From: Immersiella caudata
Lineage: Eukaryota; Ascomycota; Sordariomycetes; Sordariales; Lasiosphaeriaceae
Assembly: GCA_030512335.1 (NCBI GenBank)
Contig: JAULSU010000004.1
Coordinates: 5,146,001-5,210,000, forward strand
Direction of reading: 5' to 3'
DNA: 64,000 nucleotides
This document shows positions 45,422 to 56,817 of the stretch, in pieces. The position numbers were made by a program, and so were the translations under genes. The stretch's first letter is position 1; each line of letters begins with the position of its first letter. Under the pieces are notes generated by a model, which was given only the letters and a program-made list of their open reading frames with translations, had not been told where the DNA came from and ran no database searches.

Positions 45422-47710
45422 TCAAACATCCATCAAAACCCTCAAAAAGTCATTAAAATCATCCACCGTCCCCAACCCCGTCACACAATCATACCCCTTC
45501 CCCGCCCTCCACCCCAACGACGACGTCCCATCGGGAAAATAACACCCATAACTCCTCCCCCACGTCACATCCTTCAACACCCTCTTCACCCTCTCCGAAT
45601 ACAACACCGGATTCAACCAACCCAGGCTCGGCTTCCCCGCCCTCATCCTTGCATCGTTCACCAAGCTCACCATCGCCGCGACCACCGGCGTGCTCGCACT
45701 AGTCCCCAACACCTGCTGCAGGTTTCCATTCTGGTAGATCTGGAACGCGCTTCCAATCGCGCTGATATCCGGCATGGCCCTCCCAGTACGATTAAACAGC
45801 GGTAGTCTCTCCGTATCGTTCGTGCGAACCATGTAGTCTACATACGGCTGCACCGCCGCTTGTTGCCACACAGGACGAGCAAAGTAATTACTGAATCCGC
45901 CCGAGGAGTAATCTGCTCCAGACAGCGGCGGAGCGATATTCGACACCGCGCCGACCGAGGTAACGTACGGACAGCTAGCGGGGAAGGTGGGGATGTACAT
46001 CCTCCGGTTGGCACCGTCGTTGCTGACGCAGCGGGTTTGGCCAGTGCCTGCGGCGCCGCCGTCGCCGGTAGCGACGAAGACGGAGACGCCGCGGGCGGAG
46101 AGGGCGGCGAAGAGGTCGCATACCTTGAGGGCGTAGGGGCGGGGGATGCCGAGCTCGTCGTCGGCGTAGGAGACGGAGAGGACGTGGGGGAGGTCGGCGT
46201 CGGGTTTGGCGAGGAGGTCTTCGAGGAATTCGAGGTAGGGCTCGTTGTCGGATTCGATCTCGGGGAGGGGAACGCCGTTCTTGTCGAGCTTGGTGCCGCG
46301 GCCGCCGGTGATGTAGTAGACCACTTGGGAGGGGTAGCCGAGGGCGAGGGCGTACTCTACGTCGAGGGCGGCTTCGATGCCGGAGGAGGCGAATTCGGGT
46401 TGGGGGTTGGTGCCGTTGCGGAAGAGCTCGACGGTGTAGTTGTAAGGAGAGGAGAGGGATTTGAGCTCGGGGGCGAGGTTGTCGATGAAGAGGGAGACGT
46501 CTTGGTGGTGGAGCCACTGTTCGAGGAAACCGGCGACGCCGAAACGGGAGGGGGAGGGACCGGTGGCGTTGTAGGTGATGTTGTAGAGCTCGCGGATGCA
46601 CTCGGGGTAGGTGCCGGTCAGGCAGGGGTAGTCGGGCTCTTGGTCTTCCCAGGTGTGGTCGCCGCCCCAGTACGGGTCGTCTGGGGTGAGGGTCAGGGTT
46701 GGCCATACGATCGGTACGTCGTAGGTCGGGGTTTTGGAGGTCGGGGCGAGAGTGAGCGACGGCGTCGTTGTCGAGGTGGGAAGCACCGCCGAGGAAGATG
46801 CTGACACCGACAAAGCCGAGCTAGAAAGCGGCGCTAACGATGATGGCGGGCCTAATTCGGTCGACGAAGCTGAAGAACGAGCTTCTGTCGACGGAATCCC
46901 TGCTGGCGCAGAAGAAACTGTTGGCTCGGGCAGACTTGACGAAGACGCTGGCTGGCTCGACCGCACCGAGAGCGTCAACAGCGTCGACCGCACCGACTCG
47001 GTTAGCTGCCCTACCCCAGACGACACGACAGCCTTGATGGCCGTACTGGGTTTCGTGCAGGATGGCTTCTTCGTTGTGCTCTTCGCCTCCTGCCCCTTGG
47101 TTCCCTGCCCCTTGACTGTCTTCCCCTTTCCTCCCTTTGGCGCATGCTTCCCATGACGCCCCTTTCCGCGACCACCGCGAGGCGCAATGAAGTTGGTAAT
47201 AGGATGAACGAAGTCGATGCTGTCACGCAAATTCGCCGGTACCGTGTAGTTCAGCGTGCGAAGGAACGAAGTGCTGTCGTCGCCGAAAGAGTAGTGCGAC
47301 AAGTGCGCTTGGAACAGGAGCTCGAGGAGATTGACCGTCGCGATAAAGTTGATAAAACTCCCCTCGACTTTCAGATCGCCGACACCGTTTGACTTCAACC
47401 ACGACGTGACGGAGTTGACTGCTTTTCGGTCTGCCTTTCGGTATTGTTGGATCTCCTCGCGGCTCATATGACGTCCGCCGAACTCGGGATGATCTGGATC
47501 CGCCGATCGTTGCAAGATTTTGTGCTTGAGAGCTTCGATCCCGGGCTCTTTGAGGACCACCGACACCGAAATCTTTTCAGACCCCTTTGCGTTGCCTCGA
47601 AGCACCCATCCCGGCGGCAGGCCTTCTGTTTTCTCAAGAAGGACTGCGCTCGCCGCATTGACGGACGCGACCGGAAGCCCAAGCAGGGCAAACGGAAGCC
47701 AGCACCACAT
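45422..47710 (-). CDS. Sedolisin-family serine-carboxyl peptidase (S53, tripeptidyl-peptidase-like), secreted
   Basis: One exon of 762 residues. An N-terminal signal (about 1-19) precedes the activation prodomain (ISVSVVLKEPGIEALKHKI, HMSREEIQQYRKADRKAV). A basic Gly/Lys region and then a Ser/Thr/Pro-rich insert follow (about 185-335), which is longer than usual for this position. The catalytic domain carries Glu446 and Asp450 (GIEAALDVEYAL), the oxyanion Asp550 (VATGDGG) and Ser671 (GTSAS). The calcium site starts near Asp714 (DVTWG) and includes GLGTVDDF. It degrades proteins in acidic surroundings outside the cell. The Ser-rich insert is a likely O-glycosylated linker and may reflect wall association. 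Confidence 0.92.
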   Translation of the reverse strand: MWCWLPFALLGLPVASVNAASAVLLEKTEGLPPGWVLRGNAKGSEKISVSVVLKEPGIEALKHKILQRSADPDHPEFGGRHMSREEIQQYRKADRKAVNSVTSWLKSNGVGDLKVEGSFINFIATVNLLELLFQAHLSHYSFGDDSTSFLRTLNYTVPANLRDSIDFVHPITNFIAPRGGRGKGRHGKHAPKGGKGKTVKGQGTKGQEAKSTTKKPSCTKPSTAIKAVVSSGVGQLTESVRSTLLTLSVRSSQPASSSSLPEPTVSSAPAGIPSTEARSSASSTELGPPSSLAPLSSSALSVSASSSAVLPTSTTTPSLTLAPTSKTPTYDVPIVWPTLTLTPDDPYWGGDHTWEDQEPDYPCLTGTYPECIRELYNITYNATGPSPSRFGVAGFLEQWLHHQDVSLFIDNLAPELKSLSSPYNYTVELFRNGTNPQPEFASSGIEAALDVEYALALGYPSQVVYYITGGRGTKLDKNGVPLPEIESDNEPYLEFLEDLLAKPDADLPHVLSVSYADDELGIPRPYALKVCDLFAALSARGVSVFVATGDGGAAGTGQTRCVSNDGANRRMYIPTFPASCPYVTSVGAVSNIAPPLSGADYSSGGFSNYFARPVWQQAAVQPYVDYMVRTNDTERLPLFNRTGRAMPDISAIGSAFQIYQNGNLQQVLGTSASTPVVAAMVSLVNDARMRAGKPSLGWLNPVLYSERVKRVLKDVTWGRSYGCYFPDGTSSLGWRAGKGYDCVTGLGTVDDFNDFLRVLMDV

Positions 47711-48781
47711 CGTCGAGCGGAAAAAGAACCAGGGGGCAAATGAGAGACGACCAAATCAGACCCCCTTTCCCAATTGCATCCCCCGCCAAAATAAATCAAC
47801 GATAGACCAAAGACGATAAGTTTTGGAGGTGGTGGGGGAAAAAGACGAAATCCGGGGTATAAGAAGCTGGAAACCCTCGAGGTTCTCCCGCCAAGAAATA
47901 AAAGTGTATTTTCGCAGCCCGCGCATGTCTGACCAGCGTCGCATACCGAGACCTGGTAGCAAACGGACACACGCGCTGCTTGCTGCCACGTTCCATGTTG
48001 AATGATAATTAAACAAACCTCACATTCGCTTGCTTCCTCCGCTCGCGCGTGTGGGAGCATCCCGCCGTCCCATCCCCGTCAAAATGGGCAGGGCCTGGCG
48101 TGCCCTTGGCACAATCAATCCCACCCTGCGCTCGGAAGATAACCCCGGGCCCTCCGTTTGTGGAAAGTTTGGTGCAACGGCCGCAACCTTTACGCGTTGA
48201 GCCGCCTTTGCCAAAGGTCGCCCCCCAATTCAGCCGAGATGGGGACCCACCGTTCTGCTCGTAATTGTAGCCCATCCCGAATCAAGTCGATTGCGGTTTT
48301 CCGGTAGTGGCACCTTTTGCTGGAATGACCGTTTCTCCAAGATCTTGGCTCTCAGCGAAACGACGAAAGGTGGCTAAGTCTGGACAAATTCGAATGAGCC
48401 CAGGAATTCCAAGAATCCCAAGACTGTCCAAGACGGAAAGCGAACCGGAGACTCCTTTTGATTGCGCCCTTTCGGAAGGGCCAGCGTGAAGTGCCTCTCT
48501 CGCTTCTGGGCCCCGTTAGCATAGGCGCTTCCCGTGCGAGCGGAGCCCTTACCTTCGATCCCCGATGCGCTCGGGAGCAGCGTCAACGGTCCGATCGAGA
48601 AAATGGAGAGCTCTGTTCCCCAGAGGGATCGCCCAAACCAGGTCAGTGGGCCCCCGGTGTAGGGCAACGAGCGGTAGGGTGGTAACGCATGAGGTACGTC
48701 TACGACGCCCAAAATAGAGCCACATGGGCCTCGCGTCTTGGCGCAGCGCGCTTTGCGGCTCTCGACCTTCCGGTGTGGATC
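47711..48781. other. Intergenic, no gene seen
   Basis: 1.07 kb between the sedolisin start and the antiporter 3' end. Several unsupported frames on both strands. Confidence 0.5.
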
Positions 48782-50486
48782 TCAAGCTGAGGAGGACCTC
48801 ATCGTTCCTGTGTCATGAGGTTGCGGTGGGAGTCCGACGACCCTCAGGATCTCGTTCGATGACAGGGCCGCGTTGTTAACGTCCAAGCCCTCGTCCTTCA
48901 GCTGCGTTCCCCACCGTGGGTCGTTCGCGATCTTCGTTCCGACTTTCCCCAAAAGGATGCCGACAGATACGGGGCCGATGATGGTGTTCAGCACGATTGC
49001 CCAGATGCCAATGATGAAGGCCTTCTCCGACAGATATGGCGTCTCGTTCAATCCTATCTGGATAATGAGAAGCCCAATCTCGCCTCGAGCGACCATGGCT
49101 GCGCCGAGGAGCGTCGCCGGAGCCCAGTTTGCAACAGCAGTCGTCGGCTTCTCGATCACATTCTCTGACTTGGCGTTCTCAATAACGTCCCAGATGGGGA
49201 CGCAGACTCCAACGATAAGCTTCCCAATTGCCGTCAAGACTGTGAATACTACGCCTTTCCAGATCATCTCTCCGGTCCACATGCTCAGGAATGGGACGGA
49301 GAATCCGATGCTGGCGAAGAAGAGCGGCTGCAGCACGTAGCGCTGCACGCCCGAGATGTACTTTTCGAACGTGTGCAGAAATGTCGGGCATTTCTCCGGC
49401 GACTCCTCTCCCTCCTGGCGACTGGCAACGGCAAAGGGCGATCCGGGCCGGCGACTCGGTAAGCTGCTGGCGATGGTGCCAGCGAGGAATGCGCCGAAGA
49501 GAGCGGAGGCTCCCGCATAGGCGGCAATCGCCAGGAACGCGGAGAGAACCAACAGCATCAGCAAGATGTTGGCGACATGTTTGAACCGCGCAAACTTAGG
49601 CTGCAGGAATTTTCGAAACAGGGGGGCTAGGAAAAACTTGGCGATGATAGGTGTGAGCACAGCCATCAACCCGCTTGCCAAAATTGGTCTGCCAATGATC
49701 CAGCCTAGACTGCCATCGCCGTCCGCGAGACCGCGAAGTTGGTGGATGACGCTGACCAGAACCAATCCGCAAACGTCGTCGAGGATGGCGGCGCTGATAA
49801 GGACGGTGCCCACCCGTGTTTGGGAGAAATCGACTCCTCTCGAGGCGCTGTTGATGACGACAAAGATCGTCCCGAGGGATGTTGTGCAAAGGGCCGTGCC
49901 GACTATGAAAGACTCGATCGCACCTGATCGTGTCAGTCTCCCCAAAGCTCAAAAGTAATTGAACTTGAAAGGCTTACCATGACCGAATCCTGCGTACAGA
50001 AGAGCGAAAGACAAGGCGATGGGGGTGAGCACTCCCAACAGCGCTGCCACAACGCTGAGCACAAAGTTCTGTCTAAGCAGATCGAGTCGGATGGTGAGGC
50101 CGCCTGAAACCCTGATTGTCAGCATAATTGCACCACAGATCCTATAGAGACCAACCTTCAAAAATGATCAAAATCAGCCCGATGTACCCAAGCGCAAGGA
50201 ACGTCTCTTGCCACTCAATCGCCAAGATGTTTCCAACGGGCACTCCGTAGATCAGACCGACGACAATCTGTCCAATGAGACCAGCGCGAACGATCTTATC
50301 CGCTACCCAATCTGCAATGGCCAGGAAGAAGAAGAACGAGATGAGAGTGAGGATGGCGATGACTGTGAGATGATCAGCATAACTCCCTCACGTCAATTTC
50401 GCGGAATGCATGGCGACTCGCGCACGGTGTGACGCACTGTTGGGTTCATGGTACTCCAGGAACGCCCCGTCGCCAGGCACACCCAT
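48782..50486 (-). CDS. CPA2-type monovalent cation/H+ antiporter
   Basis: Exons 50486-50438, 50362-50156, 50103-49978 and 49923-48782 give 507 residues. The N-terminus FLEYHEPN leads into TM1 IIAILTLISFFFFLAIADW. The Na+/H+ exchanger core follows: AGLIGQIVVGLIYGVPVGNI, ALGYIGLILIIFEGGL, GTALCTTSLGTIFVVI, and the paired-acid motif ILDDVCGLVLVSVIHQL that binds the cation. Later helices include LLMLLVLSAFLAIAAYAG, PLFFASIGFSVPFLSMW, MVARGEIGLLIIQIGL and FIIGIWAIVLNTIIGPV. It probably exchanges K+ or Na+ for protons in an organelle or the plasma membrane. About 12 helices fit. The substrate is not determinable. Confidence 0.9.
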
Positions 50487-51476
50487 CTTGAAGGAAACTA
50501 GGAGATTACTTGGTGAGATTCAAGCTTTTGATATCGATATCGGCGTTTTGGATGGCAAGGGTTGCTGGTGTTGACGTTGAGCAGCTTGGGGTTGCGATGG
50601 AGAAGAGTTTGAGGTTGGGGTCTTGGCAGGGACAGGCACAGTTAGGATGATCGCCAAGCACAATGACAAAGCGGCGGCGCGACTCAAATCGATGTCGCTC
50701 CCTCGCTCGACGCTAAAAATGCAGTGCAAACTGCAACGAAAAGAATGTGCAAATTGATCCCGAAAATCCAAAAACAGTACCCACACATTGTAGTCTCAAT
50801 ACTCAATACCACTGCAACCTATCTTGACAAGCTGATACCATCACTCCATCATATTCAGGACACACAAACTCCAATTAGCCCGATCCGTCAGATTGCATGG
50901 CTCCCCAATGTGTGCATCCAAGAATGTGTTTGGAACTTCTTGAACCACGGGGTCAACCTTCCAATCATCTGTTGAGCTGTGAGCGAGCATCCGAAACAAT
51001 GTACCGACGTTGGACCTGTCCGGTGCCCCCAAAATGGGACTCGCGAACCTAGTTCCCGTGTGATCTAACTCGCCGAACACTCGGCCAAAGCGCAGCGGAT
51101 TTTCAGCTTGAGCCTTTGGACTTGGAGTGACTCTTTTTGACCGCAAGGCTCTACAATTCTACAGCCAAGTCGAGGATAAGAGCAGTGAGAGAACCGATCG
51201 GTGTGTTTTCCTGAGGGAGCAGCTGAACACTGTAGGTTGGGAGCATGGGCCCCGTCCATGTACAGTAGCATAAGACTCGAGGGATCGAAACGTAGGCAGT
51301 CGAGCACGAAAACACACATTAATTCCTCTCCGATAAACTACAAGCCAATCATCTATGGGTATCCTATGTAACACGAAGCCAACTCATAGCGCATATCCCC
51401 TTCATCACTCTCATCCGGTACATTCATCATTACCTCCATTACATCTCCATCACTCCCACTCTTCCCACTCCAGAGC
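50487..51476. other. Intergenic, no gene seen
   Basis: 990 bp between the antiporter start and the 3' end of the GPI-type protein gene. Only short unsupported frames. Confidence 0.5.
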
Positions 51477-52682
51477 TCAAACGAGCATCAGCACCCCCAC
51501 CACCCAAACAATCGCCCCACCCACTGCAACCCGTCCCGCCGCACCTGTCACCACCGCCGAAGGCGACGTCGTCCCATTCCCATCCGTCGCTATCGCCAAC
51601 TTCGGCGGATCATACGGCCCTCCAGTGTGCGGCGAATCCCCACCGCCGTAATACCCTCCATCCTTGTCCGTGTACTTCCCTGTCGGCGCGCCAGGATGCT
51701 CGGGGTAACCTCCGCCGTACTTAGTCGTGGGGTACCCGTAATCCTTCGTCCATGACGTCGGGCATCCAGTTGTGAGTGTGACGCTGACGGTGGAGCACGC
51801 GGTGATGGTGCTCACGCCTGGCGGGACGTTGGTGAAGATGGTGACGGAGACGGTTTGGGTCACAGCTTCGGTAACGGTGGTGATGGAGGTCGCGGTTCCG
51901 ACTGTGGTGGTTGTGGTGACGGTGGCGTCGCCGACGGTTAGGGTGGTGGTCACGGTCGCTGCGCCTACGGTGGTGGTTGTCGTGGTGATTTCGCCGTCGA
52001 TGGTTTCTGTTTGGGTGACGGTGCGAGTGCCATCGGTCGGGACAGTTTCGGTCGTGGTGACAGTGCGGGTGCCATCTGTTGGAACAGTCTCGGTTGTAGT
52101 GGTCGTTCTGGTCACCGTCCTGGTGCTCCCACTCGGCGGAGTTGGGGTACTACTTATGAGTTCGATCGAGCTCGAGGGGTCAATGTCGACACCGCACTCT
52201 TCTAGATTTTGACCCTGTCTCAGGTGAGCGACTTGAAGTTCAGGCTCTGGGTTTGAGGGCTTACATTTCTGCAACACCAGACTTTGTCGCCGAATTTATT
52301 CCAGGCGCAATAAAAGCCATTGTCGCAGGCCCCTGAGTATCTGTCAGCATTGTCGATTCAGGACGCGCAGGGAGGATGACATACGGCCCGATCCGTTCCC
52401 GCAGCAGGTCTGGTTGAGCTGGACTCTGTTGTAGCAAAACAACGACAAGTCGGTCGAGGCTTGGCATGATTCCCAATTCTCTCCACAGGCGTTCTGGCAC
52501 GTCGTTCCGCTACCGCAAGTACCGAATTCGGGGTGGTAACCTGGAGGAGGAGTTTGGCGGCGAACAAGGTCTGCGTCGTCCTCTGGAAGTGACCATCTGT
52601 AGAATTCGCGGTGTTCTGCTGTTGCCAGGGGTAGGGCACAAAGCGCCGCCAGCACCAACACCCCGCGCAAGCTTGAGGCCAT
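51477..52682 (-). CDS. GPI-anchored Thr-rich cell-surface protein with N-terminal Cys module
   Basis: Exons 52682-52385, 52332-52265 and 52214-51477 give 367 residues. A signal peptide (about 1-21, VLVLAALCALPLATA) is followed by a KEX2-like VRR and a Cys-rich segment (CGSGTTCQNACGENWESC, LNQTCCGNG, ACDNGFYCAWNKFGDKVWCC). A long Thr/Val-rich stalk comes next, including two 14-residue repeats with the core ETVPTDGTRTV. A Gly/Tyr/Pro-rich stretch and a C-terminal hydrophobic tail (VAVGGAIVWVVGVLMLV) follow, typical for GPI attachment. It is likely a heavily O-glycosylated wall or plasma-membrane protein. The Cys module resembles those on other fungal surface proteins; its ligand is unknown. Confidence 0.85.
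52015..52098. repeat. 42-bp coding tandem duplication in the Thr-rich stalk
   Basis: Two diverged 42-bp units (52015-52056 and 52057-52098) encode the 14-residue repeat of the stalk. Such arrays vary in copy number in fungal wall proteins. Confidence 0.7.
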
Positions 52683-53597
52683 CTTGAAAAACGTCGCGAC
52701 AACGACAACAAAGAATTGGATCTCCAACAAAGAGGTTCGAGTTGAAACAAAACTTTGTGGAGCACAAACCTGGGGAAAAGCTCCAAGAAACCAAAAAAAA
52801 AGAGCAGGGGAGTGGGAGGGGGGGGAAGCTCCGTCATACGGCTTCCATGCCTTAGCTCGCGCCTCGCTTTTCCCTGGCCTGCGTCTCCTGCTGGTGATTG
52901 ACGGGATTCTGGATCGGGATAGGCGCGGGCCAAGCACGGGCCGTCATCACCTTGTTCTTGCTGGCGGCGGCCGTGGCGGCCTGTGATGGGCTGAAATGCA
53001 GCCCCGATGCAACCCCCGCCGAGCGCCGAGCCAACCACATCGCCGCCCCGCCACGTACCTGTCGGCGGTGAGCTCGCGCATCGTGGCTTGCGTTTGGGTG
53101 CAGGAGGAGGTTGGGCCAAATTGGTCAATTTTGCATGTTGATCATGGCCGGCCCAACCACGTCCCATCGTAATCCCGCAAAATCTGCGAAAATCTTCGCC
53201 CTGCCGTCATGACCGGGCGCACATCGGTACCGCGCTACTGTGAGCGCCGAGTGGCCTGCCAGGTGTGCAGACGCAAACATGCGTTGGGCTGCAGCAGTCA
53301 CGCCCCCGTCAGGCCATGACTATTGGTGATGGGCGTCCCCGACCTGCATCGTCTCCAGCCTCTACTTCCACTTCCCAGTCTCCCCAGCTACCACGGTTTG
53401 CGCCTCTTCTCTTTTCCCCATTGTCTCATCGAGCTGGGGACGATAAGCGCAGGACGAAGACGAAATCGCGCTCTTGGCTCTGTTTTCTGGGTCGACCCCC
53501 AGCACCCCGGATTTTCTCCCAAGAACCCAGCAACTCCACCACATCAACCAACAACACCAAGGATCCCTCGTCTGGTCTGGTGTGCGACGCAGACAAG
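52683..53597. other. Divergent intergenic
   Basis: 915 bp upstream of both the GPI-type gene (minus) and the polytopic membrane gene (plus). The plus frame 53265-53597 is continuous with the membrane gene but is Pro/Ser-rich and lacks a start matching the conserved region. Confidence 0.5.
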
Positions 53598-55337
53598 ATG
53601 GGGTACTTTGTGGGCATCACCGGCACCGGCTTCGTCGGCACGGACGAGATGAGCGCCGTGACTTCGTTCCAGCCATGCCACATTTTCGGCGACCAGATGC
53701 TCATCGGCGCGGGCATCCGCATCGGCTTCTACCTGCTGTACGCTGCAGGCATCTTGGCAGTTCTCTTCGGAGTCGACAAGCAGTTCCGATTCTGGCATGG
53801 CGCATGGGGGATCCTGGCGCTGTCACTCTTCCTGTCCATGTTCCTCAATATTGCTTCGCAGAGCTTGATCATCATCGACTATGCCGTCCTCATTCAGCTC
53901 GTGCTGTGGTACCCCGTATACTTCCTCTTCACCGTCTTGTTCCGCCAGGCCCTGGTCATCGAAGAGAGGAGCCAGATCGTGTCCGATGACGAGGTTCGCC
54001 GGCGCCTGCAGAAGTGCCACAAGTCCGCCATCACCGACCGCGACATTGCGCGGGCGCGCGCGTACACTGAGGTGCTCAAGGCCTTCGCTCTGTATGCGGT
54101 AGCCGAGGATGACGACGACAGCTATGAAGAGGCGCAAGGAAGATTGGCGCAATCGGTCCAGCACTATGTATCGCATTGGCATGACCAGATCGAACCCCGG
54201 GATGGCACGCAGTACGTTGCGGACGGAGGCGTTGTGACGACGGTCTACAACCAGGACCTGATTGACGAGATCGCGGCGGCGCCCACGCGAGACGATGTCG
54301 AGAAGCTTCGCGATTTGTATGTGGCCGCCCTGGTGCATTCGGAACTCTCTGCCGCCGAGGCGCGCGCGACGGAGCAGGAGGTGGCCTTGATTGCATCCGA
54401 GGAGCTCAAGATCAAGCGCAGCAACCGGCCAGCCAAGCATGCCTTCCGACACTTCCTCCTCACCACGAGCTACAAGGACCAGCTCACTGCCGCCATCGGG
54501 CTGTTGATCTGGTCCATGTACATGTTCGGTACCGCGGCGCTCAACTGGCCTCTCCTTCACAACGGCAACAAGACCGGCTCCTGTGACGATGTTCCGACCG
54601 TTTATTTCGTCTTCGCGCCAAAGAAGCCATTCGTCGACGGCAGGTTCGCAACCTTCCTCAAGGTCTGGACCGTGGGCGTGTGCATTTTCGCCGTCTTCAC
54701 CACCGCTGTGGCCATCTTCATCCTCATCGTAGGTGTCTTCGGCCCCTCGAGTGTCGGCTTGACCTCGTGGTCAACGACGCGTCGCAAGCACAGGAAGAAC
54801 GGCAAGAAGTCGGTCGAGGGTGGAGCGAGCGACTTTGTGTACGACGTCCGCGGGTCGCCTGGTTACTCGCGGCGGGCGCGCGGCCAGCACTCGCAGCAGA
54901 TCCTCGAGTGTCTGCACCACACCGAGTCGCGCACCATCCAGCGACGCTACCGCATGCGTACCACAAGCCCCATCCGCTTCAGCGTGTGGAACATCCCCTG
55001 GGCGATCCTCTTGGCCGTGCTGCTCGTCATCACCATCACCTGCGCCGAGCTGACGATCCGTCGGCAGGGGCCGAACAATAACATCCCTCTCGACTTTGCG
55101 CGTCCGCCGCTGCACGAGACGGCTGAGATCTTGGCCCTCCTGATTGGGCTATACTCGCTGGTGCTGACGCTGCTGAGTATCGTTGGGGCGATTGTGTCAT
55201 CAGTGTTCCGAAAGAGGCACAGCAAATCGGTGACGGTCGCCGAGAAGGTCAAGGTTGACGATCACCACCATCATCACAAGAAATCCGACGAGCCTACACC
55301 TGCGCCTGCTCCGGAGGGCGAGCAGCGGCAGTATTGA
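53598..55337 (+). CDS. Polytopic membrane protein, hypothetical
   Basis: One exon of 579 residues from MGYFVGITGTGFVGTDEM. Three N-terminal helices are seen (IRIGFYLLYAAGILAVLFGV, ILALSLFLSMFLNIASQSL, AVLIQLVLWYPVYFLFTVLF). A soluble region of about 200 residues rich in charged helices follows (VRRRLQKCHKSAITDRDIAR, LRDLYVAALVHSELSAAEAR). Four more membrane segments follow (AAIGLLIWSMYMFGTAAL, VGVCIFAVFTTAVAIFILIV, IPWAILLAVLLVITITCAEL, LALLIGLYSLVLTLLSIVGA). The C-tail carries a five-His run and ends PEGEQRQY. I do not recognise the family. An earlier in-frame ATG at 53317 would add about 90 Pro/Ser-rich residues. Confidence 0.75.
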   Translation: MGYFVGITGTGFVGTDEMSAVTSFQPCHIFGDQMLIGAGIRIGFYLLYAAGILAVLFGVDKQFRFWHGAWGILALSLFLSMFLNIASQSLIIIDYAVLIQLVLWYPVYFLFTVLFRQALVIEERSQIVSDDEVRRRLQKCHKSAITDRDIARARAYTEVLKAFALYAVAEDDDDSYEEAQGRLAQSVQHYVSHWHDQIEPRDGTQYVADGGVVTTVYNQDLIDEIAAAPTRDDVEKLRDLYVAALVHSELSAAEARATEQEVALIASEELKIKRSNRPAKHAFRHFLLTTSYKDQLTAAIGLLIWSMYMFGTAALNWPLLHNGNKTGSCDDVPTVYFVFAPKKPFVDGRFATFLKVWTVGVCIFAVFTTAVAIFILIVGVFGPSSVGLTSWSTTRRKHRKNGKKSVEGGASDFVYDVRGSPGYSRRARGQHSQQILECLHHTESRTIQRRYRMRTTSPIRFSVWNIPWAILLAVLLVITITCAELTIRRQGPNNNIPLDFARPPLHETAEILALLIGLYSLVLTLLSIVGAIVSSVFRKRHSKSVTVAEKVKVDDHHHHHKKSDEPTPAPAPEGEQRQY

Positions 55338-56165
55338 CGGGCAGGTTGACTGGGCGGCCGCATCGCGGGGGCGACTCAAGTCACATTGGAGCTCGAGGCT
55401 GGGCGAGGCGACGATGCAGTGGCGGGTGACGGGCGGCTTAATGCTTGGATCTAGCGCATCTTAGAGATGGGTCACACAGTTAATGGATTTGGTTTAGTCG
55501 AGATACCTTATACAGTTCATTTCTCTCAGACAATGTCTCGTGCTACCTGCCTGTCTCCGTTGTCGCGCGTGTCACTGCAGGCCTCTCGTCGGTTGACATC
55601 CCGTCAAGCGAGGCCGGCCGGAAGCATTTCGTGCCTTTTAGCTGCTTGACAGCCAAACCAGATGGAAAGGCCAGTAGTTGCGTGTCTTCGACCCGGCTTG
55701 GGTTTCCAGGCCGCGAGAACGGCCGGGTCCAGCAGTCAACACCGGAGGCAAGAGCGTGATGCAATGCTCGACGTCCAGCCTCGCTGACGAAAGATAGAAC
55801 ACAGCAATTGTAATTCAGGCAGTGAAACGGTGGGACATGAATCATTCTTAGAGGCTGCGCAAGAAAAGACCCAGCAGGTTCGGTAGCCCAGGGCGCGCCT
55901 TCCTCGAAACCCACGCCGTGTCCTCCTAACCGTGACCTGGCGCGCCTTCCTCACAAACAAAGCCTTGCAGAATTTTCTCACACCTGCCAGATTTTCAAGT
56001 ATTTAATCCCCACAACTCCTCCCGCCACTCCAAAATTCTCCTCTTTTCCTTCCATCGTCAACAAATTCACTCTTACTCTCCCAAATATCACCGCGCCTCC
56101 ATCCGAACTAAGCAGCTCAAAGCACACAACCTCTCCACATAAAACTCTCTCCACTCATCTCCACC
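55338..56165. other. Intergenic, no gene seen
   Basis: 828 bp between two plus-strand genes. No repeat or supported frame was found. Confidence 0.5.
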
Positions 56166-56817
56166 ATGATGCTCCGCGTCGTTCTCGCCCTCTTGGGTAG
56201 CGGCCTGCTCACCGCCGCATTCCCACCGCATCTGAGCCCGGTCTTTGGCTGTCACTCCCTCACCGGTTCCGTCGTTTCGCTCTTCTTCGGATCTGCTTCT
56301 TCTCATGTCATCGGTATGCGCTCCTTTTTCCACTCAACTGTTGCACAGATCTCGATGCTAACTTCTTCACGCAGGCACATCCTACTTTGGTCGCTCTGAG
56401 ACCATCGCCAAGCGTGACGAAGGAAAATCCACTGATTCCACCGATGGCTCTCATTCGGGCGATTGGACCCCCCAGTGCCCCCAGGACAACCACGCGCTTG
56501 CCTCCATCAGCTCGCCCGACCTCAAGACCGAGTACCGCATCGCCCTCGAGTGTAGCAAGGACCGTGTCGGCTCGGACATGACGGGCATGCCTATCAGCCA
56601 GCCCGATTGGTACAGCTGCGCCTCTGCGTGCGTCGATGCGTACGACGGCGGCAAGGGCTGCCTTTCCTTCACCTGGCGCCACGACTCTTCCAGGTGCTTC
56701 CTCAAGAACACCATCCCGGCGCAATCCGACTTCGGAGATGCCTGGAGCGGCGTCATCACCGTCATCCAGGATTCCAAGGCCAAGTCGGGCAACCCTGGCG
56801 ATTATGTGATCGCCTAA
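56166..56817 (+). CDS. Small secreted PAN/apple-like cysteine protein
   Basis: Exons 56166-56313 and 56375-56817 give 196 residues. The 61-bp intron has a GCTAAC branch point. The signal peptide (MMLRVVLALLGSGLLTAAF) is followed by a low-complexity stretch ending in a KEX2-like KR. The domain that follows has the spacing CPQDN..ECSKD..YSCASACVDAY..GCLSFTW..RCFLKN, which resembles the PAN/apple fold used for carbohydrate or protein binding. It may be secreted and involved in adhesion or host contact. The long antisense frame across it (56308-57435) is not supported. Confidence 0.7.

Noticed and set aside
45860..46804. 314-codon plus-strand frame opposite the sedolisin
   Set aside because: Gly/Val/Glu-rich low-complexity shadow of the antisense catalytic domain.
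53823..54560. 245-codon minus-strand frame opposite the membrane protein
   Set aside because: The opposite strand shows seven membrane helices and coherent charged helices; this frame shows nothing recognisable.
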